DNA of 64,000 bases from Loripinus fragilis. Its lineage: Eukaryota; Mollusca; Bivalvia; Lucinida; Lucinidae. Under the pieces are notes generated by a model, which made no database searches, was not told the origin of the DNA, and saw only the letters and a program-made list of their open reading frames with translations. The stretch lies in NCBI GenBank assembly GCA_964019695.1, contig OZ026515.1:43825994-43889993 (forward strand), read 5' to 3'. The position numbers and the translations under genes were made by a program. Position 1 is the first letter of the stretch. The number at the start of each line of letters is the position of its first letter. Below are positions 29,315 to 42,239 of this stretch, in pieces.

Positions 29315-29489
29315 CTGGCTCCTGTCCTTAAAACAATTTTTCATTAATGTGTCATATCATATACTTGTAGCTAGTCTAACTCTGATGGCTCTGTTTTAAG
29401 GTCCTTAAAACAGAGCCATCAGATTTAGACTAGCTACAAGTATATGATATGACACATTAATGAAAAATTGTTTTAAGGACAGGAGCCAG
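29315..29489. repeat. 175-bp near-perfect palindrome
   Basis: Arms of 87 bp (29315-29401 and 29403-29489) around a single central T, with one mismatch that I can find. Outer arm ends are 'ctggctcctgtccttaaaac' and 'gttttaaggacaggagccag'. The inner turn is 'ctgttttaaggtccttaaaa'. If transcribed it would form a long uninterrupted RNA hairpin. No reading frame. It could be a young fold-back element or an assembly/replication fold-back. Confidence 0.92.
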
Positions 29490-30240
29490 TTTACATTCTA
29501 GACATAATAGATTTTAAAGGCCAATTGCGCTTTCCTCACAATTATGGAATCGTTCAGTGACCGTTATAAATGTTGTCACTTAGAATATCATGATGACCAA
29601 ATATCACAATATATCTCGTGCCAGAAAACCATCTGTTAGCGCTCGATTCCCAAGGATCCTTTCCTGAATGACGATACATTTCCATATATGGTATAAGTAA
29701 CGTTTTTCTTTTCGAGAGAAAATTGACACAAATACTTGACATCAAATATTTCATTTGAAACGGGGAAATCAGTAAAAATTCTACGAATGAAATTGCCGTC
29801 ACATGGTGCTTAAACAGAAGTTAGAAAAGTAATATAAATCTATATTCCTATTACGGGTCCCTCTAGTACCTTTAGGCTAATATATTTCGGTTACTTTTTA
29901 TTATTTATAGTTTTACTCTTCTTGTAGTAGAAAAGCTTCCTCTAAAAGAGAATCCAGCACTTTTTTTATTATGTTTATGACCACGTAGCTCCGTTTTGGA
30001 AGGTTTGTCATTTAGCACCGCCTGTTTACGCAGAGTGCCCCTTTATGCAGCGATGAAATGTTCAATTTAGTTCTGTGCAAAACTATGTAATTGGTCAAAG
30101 GTTATGATTTCAAAATTAAACTGTGCCAGTACAAAGTATTTTGGAATTTATATATGCACGAACCTTTACTTCATAGGTTATTTATAGATCATGACATCAT
30201 TTTCTATTTTTAGACAACATTGAAAAAAATCAAGAAAACT
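29490..30240. other. No gene seen
   Basis: AT-rich spacer between the palindrome and the next inverted repeat. A short open frame on the minus strand (29554-29802) resembles no family. Confidence 0.5.
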
Positions 30241-30260
30241 TAAGTTAAGTTTTGGATACT

Positions 30261-30333
30261 TTTGAAAATATTATGGAAAATGGAGCATTTTCTCCTAAAG
30301 AGCAAATGCTCCATTTTCCATAATAATTTCAAA
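30261..30333. repeat. Inverted repeat
   Basis: 'ttatggaaaatggagcattt' pairs with 'aaatgctccattttccataa', with a ~13-nt loop. Confidence 0.8.
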
Positions 30334-30647
30334 TATGTGATATTTCAAAGGCGTCAAAATGCTTTATGATGGAGTAAAGGGTTAAACGCCCGTGGTGACA
30401 TATCCAAAGGGGCTAGAGGTCTAAAACTAGATCTGAGTCTATATCTACACCCGCTCTCTGTGTATGCTAGCAGCGAATACTCTGACGGGTCTGCGTCCAA
30501 ATGTAGTTCTGTCACTGAAGATAGTTTTTATCTTAGCGAACAGTGGCATGGCGGAGCCAGAACGACGAAAAGGTTACCTACATCAAAGGGAAACTACTTG
30601 ATAACGCAGTGATTCTCGTCAATCGCGTCCCTTTTCGAAATGGGAAC

Positions 30648-30702
30648 TTTTTTTAAATGAAAGAATTTGCTCCCAGAGGGAGCGAATTCTTTCCTTAAAA
30701 GG
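30648..30702. repeat. Inverted repeat
   Basis: 'aaagaatttgctccc' pairs with 'gggagcgaattcttt', with T/A-rich outer arms 'ttttttaaatg' and 'ccttaaaa'. Confidence 0.7.
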
Positions 30703-32380
30703 CAAACATTGCTTCCCCAGGGAAACACATCTTTGCTCCATGATTGTAACAGTGGTCACTAATTAATGATAATTATTGGCTGCACACTGTCTTACCTCCA
30801 ACTGTTTACTGTGAAGGCATATTACACATGTTCTATGTTATCTAATATTTCAGTGAAAAATAACCCCAAAATGATTAATAGTCTTTTTATTTGGTCATTC
30901 CAAACACAGCTCTGTGTACATGTTGGTCTAATCGATGGTATCACTGTGAAGGTATTATTATACGAGACATGTATCATGTTTATTTGAACAGATTTTAATT
31001 TCACTTTTTGTGGTTGCATATAAATAAAACGAACACATTTTGCTTTTTCGTGCATAACATACGTGTCCCTGGTATTGCCAAATAGACAAGATGGCAATTT
31101 AAAGCATAGCCATAACACGATGGCCCTAAATACATCCCCACCCCCTTTTAACTGAGTTTAAGAGCTAAAACGGGTGTATCTTCTAAGAAAATACGTATTC
31201 AAGTGTGAAATTTTCTTTTAAGTTTAGAGGCACACTCAGTCTATTATTAAAATGAGAAACAGCCTATGTGTGCCTGTTTTTGCTTGGAAACTGGGCTTAA
31301 TAAGGTATTCCATACAAGTGCCCAAATGGGTATCTCATGTATAAAATACGTCTTGGAAGAAGTTTGAAAAGCAAATTCTCAATTTCTTATATATTTTAAG
31401 TATCTTTTACCGATAAAACTGATCACTAAATATTGCATTTGAGTATTTTGCATATCACTTAGTGTTGCTATGGAAACTGTAAACCCTAAAATTTGATGTT
31501 CAAGTCGCTTCCAAAAAGTAAATATCCAACTGTAATGCTTTATTTTCTAACAGAACATACTTCAATTATGTATGTACAATATATTAAAGTTTCCAAGAGA
31601 AAAACTTCATACCTTTTAGAGAAATCGTTCGAGAAAGATTTAGTACATTTCGTTTTAGACAGCATTTTTAAACGCTTAAAATTTGACTACTCATCTTCAG
31701 AGACTGTTTCAAACCAAAAAATAAAGATTAAGAACTATTTTCTTGATGACTGCATATTCCTGGAGATCAGACTAACCCATGGAAACCAATTATTACCCAA
31801 TATAACGAGAAATAAATGAGTTATGGCATTTTCAAATTTGTTCAAATAAACATGAAACACCTCTTGTAACAATTATAACTGATAGGTGCTAAAAGAAGTC
31901 ATGGTGAGCCTCAATGTTGGCCTTTTAGAGCAGTTCATTATGGTATGGAAAATTCCTATTACCACATTAGGTGACCTCCATTGAATGTTACTATTTTTAT
32001 TACGCACGTGCGTAACTGCGTAATAGGAGCTACGCAAATGCCTTGATAAGATGTAGTGTTTTGAGGCATATCTTCAAATCTGCACTTAGTTTAAAGATTT
32101 TGTTAACTTGCTTAGGTCAGTATTTTACAGGCAAGTGTAAAATATTTTAATTACTCGCCAATTTTCTGCCCTATTATAAAACTATGAATTGTACATAAAT
32201 AGATGATTATCGTAATTGTCTTTACGGAAGATTGTATGAAAGAGGTGTTGAAGTTTTGACTGGCAGTCTTTATCGAACTTGGCACGCAATGTTCACCTGA
32301 GACCTAAAGCGCATTCCAGTTTACGTACATACGGATGCGTTTTAGTTCTACGGGGAAGAGTATAAAATAGTGTACATTTG
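30703..32380. other. No convincing gene
   Basis: AT-rich. A 108-codon frame at 31493-31819 has no recognisable motif and a composition expected of AT-rich DNA. 'cgcacgtgcgtaactgcgta' near 32003 is a small palindrome. Confidence 0.5.
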
Positions 32381-32598
32381 TGCCGCGACATTGTGGCATT
32401 TTGACAAGTGTAGACTCAGACGAGCCTGTGCAGCTTAAAAACTTCAAATGATGTTCAGTTAGTAGCTTAACAGTCACAGAATAATCAAGCGACTAGCAAA
32501 GGCTCTGATCGGTCTGCGCGTATGCGCAGGCTGGTCTGAGCCTTTGCTGGTCGCACATACCAAATTGATGGGAATCTCATGTCGCGGCTCATTTGAGC
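32381..32598 (+). repeat. TIR fold-back element, family A
   Basis: Left 'gccgcgacattgtggc', right 'atctcatgtcgcggctc'. Centre 'agcaaaggctctgatcgg' pairs with 'tggtctgagcctttgctgg'. It shares 'gacaagtgtagactc' and 'gatgttcagttagtagctta' with the copy at 54171-54407. Confidence 0.75.
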
Positions 32599-33232
32599 CA
32601 TCACAGGATATTTTGCCAGTTACTCATCGCCTTGTCGTAAACGCAGGCTCAGGCGAGCAAACCCGCCAGAACCGTCGCTGCTCGCATACCCCCAAATTCA
32701 TGATGGGTGTAGAAGACTCAGACCAAAATTAATAACTTTAACCCCGTTGGATGCATTTAAAAGGGGGTAGCTTTTGTGCAAATGCGATAAGTATACCAAA
32801 CTCTCCAAAGAATTGGCTCATTTTTCGAACGATTTTCTCAAAACACTGATTCCCACGCAGTGGTATCATTTAGCCCCGCCTAAGACTGATACCCGGTCTG
32901 TATCGCGGGAGAGTTGCGGCCAGTATTAGTTAGCGAGACCATTTCATTTGCATTTGTATTAATGCAAACAACTTAACGATGATATGCTTTTCAGCAACGA
33001 AATGAAAATAATGTTCACTGTGGTGCTTTACAAGTATTAGCTTTTCCAAAAAGCTGGCGGTCGTTTAGCCCTGTCATTGTATGTATTCTTGCCCACTGCA
33101 TGCTTCCATTTTGAACTTCTAGATGTGTTCACAAACCAAATTTGGGATTCATAGGATTTATGCTCGTGACACGAATTTTCTAGATCTGATGGCAGTAGTA
33201 AAGGTGCGTGACGCTCCATGACCCTAAATGCA
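32599..33232. other. No gene seen
   Basis: Begins with a partial palindromic repeat ('cgcaggctcaggcgagcaaa' near 32642). Otherwise unremarkable. Confidence 0.4.
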
Positions 33233-33236
33233 TTAA

Positions 33237-33603
33237 AGCTGCATACTCTGTAACTATGAACATTTTTCGATTTTTTTTATTTTCTTTTTAAATCATTTGT
33301 AAAAGTAGAATTAAGCTATGTTTTCACAATAAAAATGTTCAGTACAGCTGAAAACTGCCTGGAAAAGTGAATAATCTTATCAAATAGGTGTATTTCTCTC
33401 TTGTTGGTAATTATTTGCGTCCCTCCAATAATTATAGACCGTTGAATTTTAACATAAATGCATTTGTTTTGATAGTGATAACTTGTTAAGATTTACGAAA
33501 ATGGTAAAATGTTTACCTGAATTTGAGTATTTTTCCTGTGTTCTTGAAAAATAAAAACATTATTTTTAAAAGTAGAAGATCAAAAGTTACAGACTATGCA
33601 GCT
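33237..33603. mobile_element. TTAA-flanked MITE
   Basis: 367 bp with terminal inverted repeats 'agctgcatactctgtaac' and 'gttacagactatgcagct'. TTAA sits immediately outside both ends (33233-33236 and 33604-33607). TTAA duplication is typical of piggyBac and Kolobok transposases. The element is non-coding and cannot move by itself. Confidence 0.85.
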
Positions 33604-33711
33604 TTAAGACACAAATTTTTGCATTCCTTCCTAAAATAATATAGGAGATATACTCAGGATATGATATGAACACCCAAACACTCAGGACACTAAGGACAGG
33701 CAGTTTGCTTA

Positions 33712-33746
33712 CTATATGCCTCCCTTTGGGGTTTGGGGGCATAAAG
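33712..33746 (-). repeat. Solo end of a pearl-like element
   Basis: 'ctatatgcctccctttgggg' followed by 'tttgggggcata' matches, in reverse, the left terminus of the element at 3956-5592. No tandem core is present here. Confidence 0.55.
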
Positions 33747-34243
33747 CCTGTTTGTCATGACTGTCATATGACAGTGCCTGAATTCATAGTAATTCTATGT
33801 GATCAGATCTGGATAACAATCATATAAGTACGTTTACTGATGTGAAGTTCGCTCGCACTCTTTGCCAATCAAGGACGTTTTGACTTTGGGACGTTTCACT
33901 TCGCCAGCTTTTTTTGAAAAGCTAATACTTATTGCGTTTATATAAGCGGCAGGGCAAAATGACACCTTCTTTGTGAAAATTAAATTCGCAAACGAGCTTG
34001 CCTCGCGCTATAGGTAGCCCTACAGATTTCACGGACAGTTTACTTCGCGCTGTAGGTCAATCCACGATATTGGTACCCCACTCGTTGTTCGGCAGGGAAT
34101 AAAATATAGCCTGAGCACGGCATAAAAGTTTGGTCAAAACCTGAATTTGATGTGTGTTTTGATTGAAGTTTATATAAGCCGCCGGCCATGGCCGACCGCA
34201 ATGACTTGAATTTTGAAGGCCCACATAATGGTTCAGTAGAATA

Positions 34244-34356
34244 ATGTAAAACGGCCACTCTCGAAAAGACCGAAAATTGGTTTTCAAGACCAACTATCGC
34301 TTAATGCAGGAGGTCAAAAGCATTGCAGAATGCTCCAAGGGGAGCATTCTGCAATA
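34244..34356 (+). repeat. Truncated MITE, AGTAAAACCTGTGT family
   Basis: Keeps 'aatgtaaaacggccactctc' and the inner palindrome 'gcagaatgctccaagg'/'ggagcattctgc' but stops there; the right terminal repeat is lost. Confidence 0.7.
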
Positions 34357-36032
34357 CCAAGCGTCAACCAAGAAAAACTATGCCGTGCCTAAGCCATGAG
34401 AAAACCTGCTTTAGTTGTATACGAACAACAATGGCACGTGCCAGCTGGCACAGCTATGTAGCAAGCTTTTCTGCGTCCGTTCCTATATTTCAGTATAGTT
34501 TTTGTACCCTAGCAGGCAGACAGTTTAATGTTGTCTGAAAGTCCATTGTGGCAAAGCTCGTAGATACGTTTTCTCTAGTAGAATCCCATGTTATTTTCCA
34601 TTTTGTTTAAAAAGATAAAAAAAATAGTCTTAGCGACGTTAGAAAATAATATATGACCATAGTATAAGCTGTGGTGTTTGAAATCAAGAGAATTGAATGC
34701 AAAGAAGTTAGCTGCTTGGAGTCAAATAAGAACAACACGAGAGTTAAAATTTAATTTCTGGCGCAATAATATAACGACAACCAGCTCATTCGCATACATG
34801 TAAGCTTTTGAAAAAGCTTAGAACCATCATATAGCACACAACTTTTTTGGCTGCAAGCCGTATGTTATCACTTTCTCATTCTCAATTCAACCAATCAGGA
34901 ATGGCCAGAAATTTGCATATAAGAGTACCAGCTCAAATATGAAAAGATGCATTGGTTAATTACCAGACTGTCCATACAAACTCATTTAGGATGACAAAAT
35001 TCACTGAAAATTAATGCAGAATCTAGAGATACAGACTGAAGCATGCACTTTTCTTCTTGGAAAAATGTTAACGAAACTGAAAGTAAACTTCTATTTTTCT
35101 ATTCATTACAATGCGATGAACATAATTAAGTCTTAAAAATTCACCACTAAAACGTATAATCCAATTATCATATATACTTCCAAACAATGTTAAATCTTTG
35201 ACATATTTGTATATTTAGCTGGTATGAGAATTCAGTTTAGTTTAAAGCGACTGCTCTTAACAGTGACTTTGTATGATTTACAACACTTGCAATAACAAAA
35301 CTACCGGTATGTTTGCATTGTAGTATTAACTATATTTTCCCAAGTAGGATGACCCATGTGTAACAAATAGCAATACATATAAAAACAAGTTGCACCATCT
35401 AAATGTAGCCAAACATCCTATTTAGAGATATTTCTTGTTTCTGTCGAAGACATTTAAGATTACTTTATTCATGCACGCTGCAAGGTTGTTTTCAACTTGG
35501 TCTGTGTCCGGTCATTGACATTAATTTTAAATGTCTATAAAAATTCCTAAAAATTCTCGAAATTGGCAAAATTTCTTGGTTTAAACGTATTTTATTTGTA
35601 TGGCTAATATTCATTTACATAAATACAGTTGTACAATGATATTAATGCCTTGACTGCTGGGCTGGATAGGACTGGGCAGGGGATTTAGACCCAACCATGT
35701 CGTGTTCATGGAAGAGGCAATGAACTCAGGGGAGTGACTTTAGGGTCATCAGGGCCCACTTATTCTGATTTGTTCCATGCATAATAGTCAGTTAAATTTA
35801 TATATAGTTTAAATACTTATGTATATTCTTTTGCATATCGACTAGTTTCATTCATGCAGTACCAGTTTTGCCTGAAGCTCCTCATTAAGCCAATTTAATT
35901 TTGCCATTTTTGTCATAACTGCTATAACACAAGGTGGTTATTAGTATAAGCTCAGGGAACTCGAAAGCAACCTTTTTGTTGGCCACCCTGTATTTTTAAT
36001 TTCAATGTTCATGCTTTTAGTAAAACCTCAGT
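34357..36032. other. No gene seen
   Basis: AT-rich spacer, no strong repeat. Short frames only. Confidence 0.5.
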
Positions 36033-36291
36033 TTAAAGGGGACATATTAAAGTTCTAAATCCAGTAAAATGTGGAAGAAAATGGTTCTAAGAGCTAAGCA
36101 TATCATTTTTTGTGGTAAAAAAATAAGAATATCTCCGTTAATTAGGCCGTTGATTAATTAGTGCCGATAATGTGTTATCCTGCTTATCTCCCTTGATTTC
36201 TGTAGCGGCGAGTCACTTCCCTTGGATTTGTGACGTCACAAGGGCAGTTCGTCCGATGACCGTGTATTGACTGCGTTGTCGCAGTGAATAA

Positions 36292-36612
36292 TGCAGCACA
36301 GATATCGCCCTTGATAGCGATTTAAATGATGTTTCGGGGGTAGACATTGACGAGTCTGGACCAATAGGCTACTGTAACGCACCTATCAATATTCCAACGA
36401 GTTCCTCGAAAGTTGAAGACCCGTTGAAAACATATCGTAGGCTTACATCGGCAGCCGCCTATGGGGCCTTACAATCGTATGTCTTTGTTAATCAAACCCC
36501 ATTTTATATAGATTCTAGGTCTACTATTTGTCTACATGACAAAACGCTCAAGTTTATCAAAAACAAAAAACGGGTGACGTTGTCGTATCACACCGGCATG
36601 CGAACGCATTGA
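36292..36612 (+). other. Unassigned ORF inside the TTAA element
   Basis: About 106 codons open, with no ATG at a useful place. It begins acidic (DIALDSDLNDVSGVDIDE) and continues KTYRRLTSAAAYGALQSY to a stop. An acidic head followed by a basic segment may be an exon of a decayed transposon protein. No family is recognised. It could equally be chance. Confidence 0.25.
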
Positions 36613-37899
36613 TTAAAACTTGATCGGCGACAACAACGTTTTCTATTTTCAAACGATGATCGTGTTCCGCAAAATATATTGTTATCGATTGCAAAAAATG
36701 TAATTTTGCGATCGAAAACGATATTTTTGACTGTCGGAAACGCAGTTTTGCGTTTTTAAGAATTTGGAATCAGGATCGCCGGGCTATGTACGAGCCTACT
36801 CAGTAAGTTCACTGACTTGAACACCGATTAGTTTTTTTGTTTGTTGAATTTAATATTGTCTGTTATGTCGCATTAGTTTTTTCTTTCTTTCTATTTTTGA
36901 CCAGTTGCCCATTGGAATCATTTTACGCATTTCTTGACACAAGACGCTTCCAGTGAGCCCATTGACAAATTATAGAAAGCTCATGCGAGTTTCATTCTTG
37001 CACCGAAGGATCAGACGAGCTTGCGCACATGCAGTATCGAAAGGGCCTCCACCAACAATATAGACATAAAGTAGAGACCCATCCAGTATCAAAGATCGGG
37101 CCACTATATGCTTACTGGCGGCGACATAAAGATAGGTACACTATGTTTCTCTGCAAAATCTTGACTCGCAACTCCACGTTTTAACATCCACATCTGTAAA
37201 AGTAAAAACAACGTCAACTTACCACAATCCATTCTCGCACGCGACGTGTTAGGTTGTTTCTGATCTGCGATGTAAACAAAAATGTTGCATCCCGGGTATA
37301 GGGTGTGTTTACGAATACCAAAACTTTGTGGCTTTGGGCGCATGTCGACCCGAGGATTGTACATGTAGATTGACAACCTATTGATTTTAGTTGCCGTTTC
37401 TGCACGTGGCCCAGGAATTCTACATGAAAAAATGCATGTCATATCGGGAAGGGGAGATAGACTCGCCATTTAGTCAGCGAAATCAAAGAGCATATTGCGT
37501 AAGCATCTGCGAAGTTCAAATCCTGATGCAACACAGATCCCGGTTTTTTATATTTTCTACAAGAATATAAACTATTTATGCGTTCATTGGAAGCGTCTCG
37601 CAAGACCCTTTCAATGAACACAGAAAAAGCGAGCTCATGAGATTTTAGTACTACCAATAAAGTCCAAAACACTTATCTGCGCACAGTCTTGACAGTCTCT
37701 GCCACTCTCACACACAGATAACTTAGGAGCATATTCCGTGATGAAGAAGCAGAGCAAAAATTTAGCCGCTCTGCTAGGCTCTAGCCCCACTTAAGATGGC
37801 TGCGCATGCATGTATAAATAATGTCTAAAAATTTGCGGTAAGTGCAAAAATTCACGAGCCGGCTTTGAACTCTCTCTCTCTTAATTTTCGGTGATTAAA

Positions 37900-38193
37900 C
37901 ATGGGCGGACCCAGAAGAGGGACAGGGGTCCGGACCCCCCCCCTCTGAATAAAATCACAAAAAAATAGGGTTTCTTAGCAATACTGGTCTTGATCCCCTG
38001 AAAACCACAAGGCTACAAAGCCAGCATTCATGGTTGAGCCAACGCCAGCGAAACGCCGTTTCGCTGGCGTGCCGATGATGGCCCGCTTATCGTGGTATTT
38101 GGATCGTCTGTCCCCTCATCAACTAAAAATGTTTATAAAACAAGAAGTCAAATTTGGACCCCCTATGGCAAAACGTTCTGGATCCGCGCATGT
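37900..38193 (+). repeat. Dispersed ~300-bp repeat, family G2, nested in the TTAA element
   Basis: 'catgggcggacccagaag' to 'ggatccgcgcatg', with the inner palindrome 'cgccagcgaaacg'/'cgtttcgctggcg'. It aligns with 10558-10862 along its length. Confidence 0.75.
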
Positions 38194-38274
38194 TAAAGAC
38201 TGTGCGATTTTAGAGCCCTATGTACAGACTGATGAATCCCCACTGGAGTTAAACCCACGATGCAAAAATCGTAA

Positions 38275-38470
38275 GGGAGCGCAGTGACTTAATGGAAGAG
38301 TGCTTGACTCGAGATCGAAGGGTTACAGGCTCGAGCCTCACCTGCGGCACTGCTGCGGTTTGTGTCCTTGGGCAAGACACATTAATCTCTTCCAGGATGA
38401 CATACCTGACATGACTCAGACGCAAAGAATCAATTCAAATAAACAAAATTCGTTTAACACATACGCAACG
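38275..38470 (+). mobile_element. tRNA-derived SINE, nested in the TTAA element
   Basis: 'agggagcgcagtgactta' is a damaged A box; the B box is 'ggctcgagcc'. Then 'gtgtccttgggcaagacaca' and the tail 'aaagaatcaattcaaat'. The SINE body around 'tactggttcaaccc' is partly lost. Confidence 0.75.
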
Positions 38471-39072
38471 GAGGACTGAAATAATATTTATGACTCATTT
38501 CATTGCAAAATAAAACTGCCGTTTTTATTGCTTGAATTGGCGATAGCTCGATGTCCAGGTTTGCAAATGCTTCCACGACTGTTTCGTGCGCATAGACGCG
38601 TAATCGTTTGAATTGACTCGGAGATTTCCATTTTCTCTGAGCCGCTTCAATAGATTATCGTAGGGCATTCAATTCACTAAAACACAAAAAATCCACAATT
38701 TCATTGAGAGCGGACCCACTGATCAGAATGCGTATTGCAGTGATTTTTGCAACACATAAACCCTTCTTTATCCGAGAATATTAAAAAATATATCGGAATC
38801 CAACACGATTCTATACTTTCAGTCCTTCATAAACTGCCTCTGTGACGTCATCAGGACACTCCGATAGCAAAGGGAAGTGACTAATTCAAGGGAAGTAAGC
38901 GAGTCGATATTTTATTGACAAAGCGCACAAGCTTAAAGAAAATGATGATTATACTCATTTTATCACTGAACATTGTTGAAAATGGTCTGGGTTCTTAATA
39001 AATACATAAAATCCGACATATAAAAGGAATTTGCAATGAAAAATGAAAAACCTTGATATGTCCCCTTTAAGT

Positions 39073-39752
<680 letters not shown>

Positions 39753-39809
39753 CCTAAACCGTGCAAAGCAGCCGAACAGATCCATTCACAATCATGATTA
39801 TGGATTCCG

Positions 39810-40835
39810 GGACATCTCGGCCCCTGACAAACTCGACCCCTATTAAACTCGGCACCCAATAGAAACATTGTGCCATTTTTTCAGGAGGCTGGATTGTTTC
39901 ATTGCAGATGCTTAATCTCATTTTTTTTTCAATATTTCATTCTCATTTTGCGTGCCTTATGGGTATGAAACAATTAGTTTTGGTGATGACTTTATGGGTT
40001 TTCAGAGGCAAATAGTTCACTCCATTCCAGATGCCCCATTATGTGGTGCCTTATAAGGGCTTATTTCTGAACAAAAGTGATAGAAGAGGTGAGTAGGTGA
40101 CAATCGTCGTGACTGGTGGTAAATATTTGCAAATGGTGAAGGCTCTAGATGCACAGTTGCGCCTGAGGCTTCGCTGGTCGCATATTGGGTGACTGTGAGT
40201 CTTAAAGCTGAATGAGCTAGTTTGAGTCAGGGCACTTATTAAAATTGTACAGTAATTACAAGATCTGAATTATACTAAGGCCTAAATGAAATATATGTGC
40301 AGTGATTTTGTTACCTGCGCATCCTGCATCTTTTGCGCATAATTTTGTCTCTGGGATGCCAAGTTTTTATTTCAGTGAGTCCCAGGATGCAATAGTATTG
40401 TAGACTTGTCATTAAAACTAATGTTCTGGTCTCATAAGTTTGCAGTAATGTTCGACTCATTGATATGGGAAACAGTGAGTCCCAGGACCCATAAGCCCAA
40501 AATTGTAAATGAATCACTGTATGTGTGGTTCTTGTTGCAAACCAACAAAATTTAGGGTAGGTAGGTAGGTAAATTATTAAATTTTGTTATAACATTTAAC
40601 AAAGAAAATAGTGACAAAACCTGAATAAGTGCCCATTTTAGGTATTTTTCTCCAAAGACCATTTTAATGTTTAGGGTAGGGTTAAAAAAATAGGGTAGGT
40701 AGGCCAACAGGAACCACACATACATTTCATTTCAGCCTAACTCTTATATGTTCATCGTTTATATATTAATGATTACATGTAGATATTTTGGGCCAAGTTG
40801 GTTAGGGGCCGAGTTTGTTAGGGGCCGAAATGTCC
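39810..40835. mobile_element. 1.03-kb TIR element
   Basis: Terminal inverted repeats of about 26 bp: 'ggacatctcggcccctgaca' on the left and 'tgttaggggccgaaatgtcc' on the right. A second GGGGCCGA-type motif lies just inside each end. The interior has no transposase-like frame. A 205-bp MITE is nested at 40519-40723. A related set of end motifs lies at 44818-44905. Confidence 0.8.
40519..40723. mobile_element. MITE nested in the 1.03-kb TIR element
   Basis: Ends 'gtatgtgtggttcttgttg' and 'caacaggaaccacacatac' (one mismatch). Subterminal (GTAG)-type repeats 'tagggtaggtaggtaggt' and 'tagggtaggtaggcc' lie in direct, not inverted, orientation. 205 bp. Confidence 0.8.
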
Positions 40836-40899
40836 AGTTACCTGATTATGCATGTAATTCAGTGCGCACCCGAGGATCCGATGTGATGCTTGATTCATT

Positions 40900-41110
40900 C
40901 AAAAATAGTGAGTATGATCAGGAAATACCACACTCACAAACTGCAGACAAACCCGTGGCATTATGAGGAGGAGCCACACAACAATCACGAGACACCAGGA
41001 AGACAAACAAAGCAAAGCAGTCAGCTCTCTCTTCCCCATTGAGATGGTTGGACTGGACCCGCAGTCGATGGCGAAACACAAGTAGGAGTGCATGCTTGGT
41101 GGTCAACCCA
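40900..41110. repeat. Dispersed repeat D, copy
   Basis: 'agtgagtatgatcaggaaat', 'cacgagacaccaggaag' and 'cagctctctcttcccca' match the fuller copy at 59705-60120. Shorter or more diverged copies lie at 42240-42400, 42855-43010 and 48025-48200. Confidence 0.65.
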
Positions 41111-41489
41111 ATCAAGGTTGGCAACTTTGCTTTCCTGTTTAATTGCACGCGGGTGGGTCGGACTTCAGACTCGATGACTGTTCCGACTGAAAGACTTATC
41201 TATTAATGAAATGGTAGGGGCCTGATGCTTTGGCTATTGTCAGGCCCACCGGAGTTTACCTGTTGGGTTTTTTACCTCCGGTATTCAGTTTTATTTTCTG
41301 TTGAGTCCTTAACTTTGCTTTATCTCCTTTTTATATCTTGATTTATATTTTCTAGGAGATGATGCATTGATAAATTTCTTTCATGCAAACCAAACATCTA
41401 TGTGTCTTGATCCACATCTGAACTAAGGGTGAGGTTGGTGCACCGTTAAACCGGTTAAAGCCCTTCATTAAAATATTTTACTGACCGTT

Positions 41490-41670
41490 CCAAGGCGGTG
41501 CTTCTTTTGTGGATCATTTATGTTATTTCTGTCTTGTTTTGTAATGATTTCATGCACGTCTGTTTGTTGATGCCTTGTGGTCGGTTGACCTCTTGGCTCT
41601 CGTTTGTGATGTCTAATTGCGAAGTTGTCACTTTCCCATTGGTATCCTGGGTCAGGTGTGGTGCTTAATT
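41490..41670 (-). repeat. Dispersed repeat F, inverted copy
   Basis: 'tgacctcttggctctcg' and 'ccattggtatcctgggtcag' are the reverse complement of the block at 22656-22840. Confidence 0.65.
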
Positions 41671-42239
41671 GTATTGATTCCTGATATTTGCCCCCTTTCT
41701 AACTTTATTTTTGTAGTCTAGCCAGACAGGGGCTAGTATCAGGGACATGCTTGATGAGATTGAGTGACACCATGGTCCATCTCTTGTGGCCCTTAGAGAT
41801 GGACCCCTTTTGCTTCTATTTCTGAGACTGACACAAGATTTATTGCTGTACTGTGTCTGTTGAAAAAAAGACAACTAGACCCTTGTTTACATTTCGCAAG
41901 TCACACTCAACATGTCATCACACAGTGCCCAACATTGTAGATACCAGACATAAAAAGGTGTCGTGAAGATTGTGTTTTACCCTGTACTATATTCCAAGTC
42001 GGAACAGTAATCAATACCAAGATAACAGAAGAGTTGAGGGTCTCGTCATTTAGTCAGAAACACAGCTAAAAGAGTTTTGTCCAACTTACTAAGTAAGCAC
42101 TACCTGGCATAATGGTCGAAATATGATTGAACCAGCAGATATGGTGCTTCCTCTGCCTTATTTCAATAAATGATTTACTAGATATGTGTGGTCTTCTGTT
42201 TGCCTTTTCTCAAACACTTATCCTGCCGCATAATGAAAG

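Larger units (their letters stand above)
36037..39066. mobile_element. 3.03-kb TTAA-type DNA transposon, nested insertions
   Basis: Short terminal inverted repeats AGGGGACATAT (36037-36047) and ATATGTCCCCT (39056-39066), each flanked by TTAA (36033-36036 and 39067-39070). Subterminal parts also mirror each other: 'gtcacttccctt...gtgacgtcaca' near 36210-36240 against 'tgacgtcatca...gggaagtgac' near 38840-38880. It carries a G2 repeat (37900-38193) and a SINE (38275-38470). TTAA flanks suggest piggyBac or Kolobok. No transposase signature is recognised, so it is probably non-autonomous. Confidence 0.75.

Noticed and set aside
31493..31819. 108-aa open frame as a gene
   Set aside because: Lys/Phe/Ile-rich as expected from AT-rich DNA, no motif, no splice or promoter support.
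37104..37672. Two minus-strand frames inside the TTAA element as a spliced transposase
   Set aside because: A donor-like 'gtaagt' and an acceptor-like 'ttttacag' are present, but the implied intron would be about 29 bp and no transposase motif is seen.
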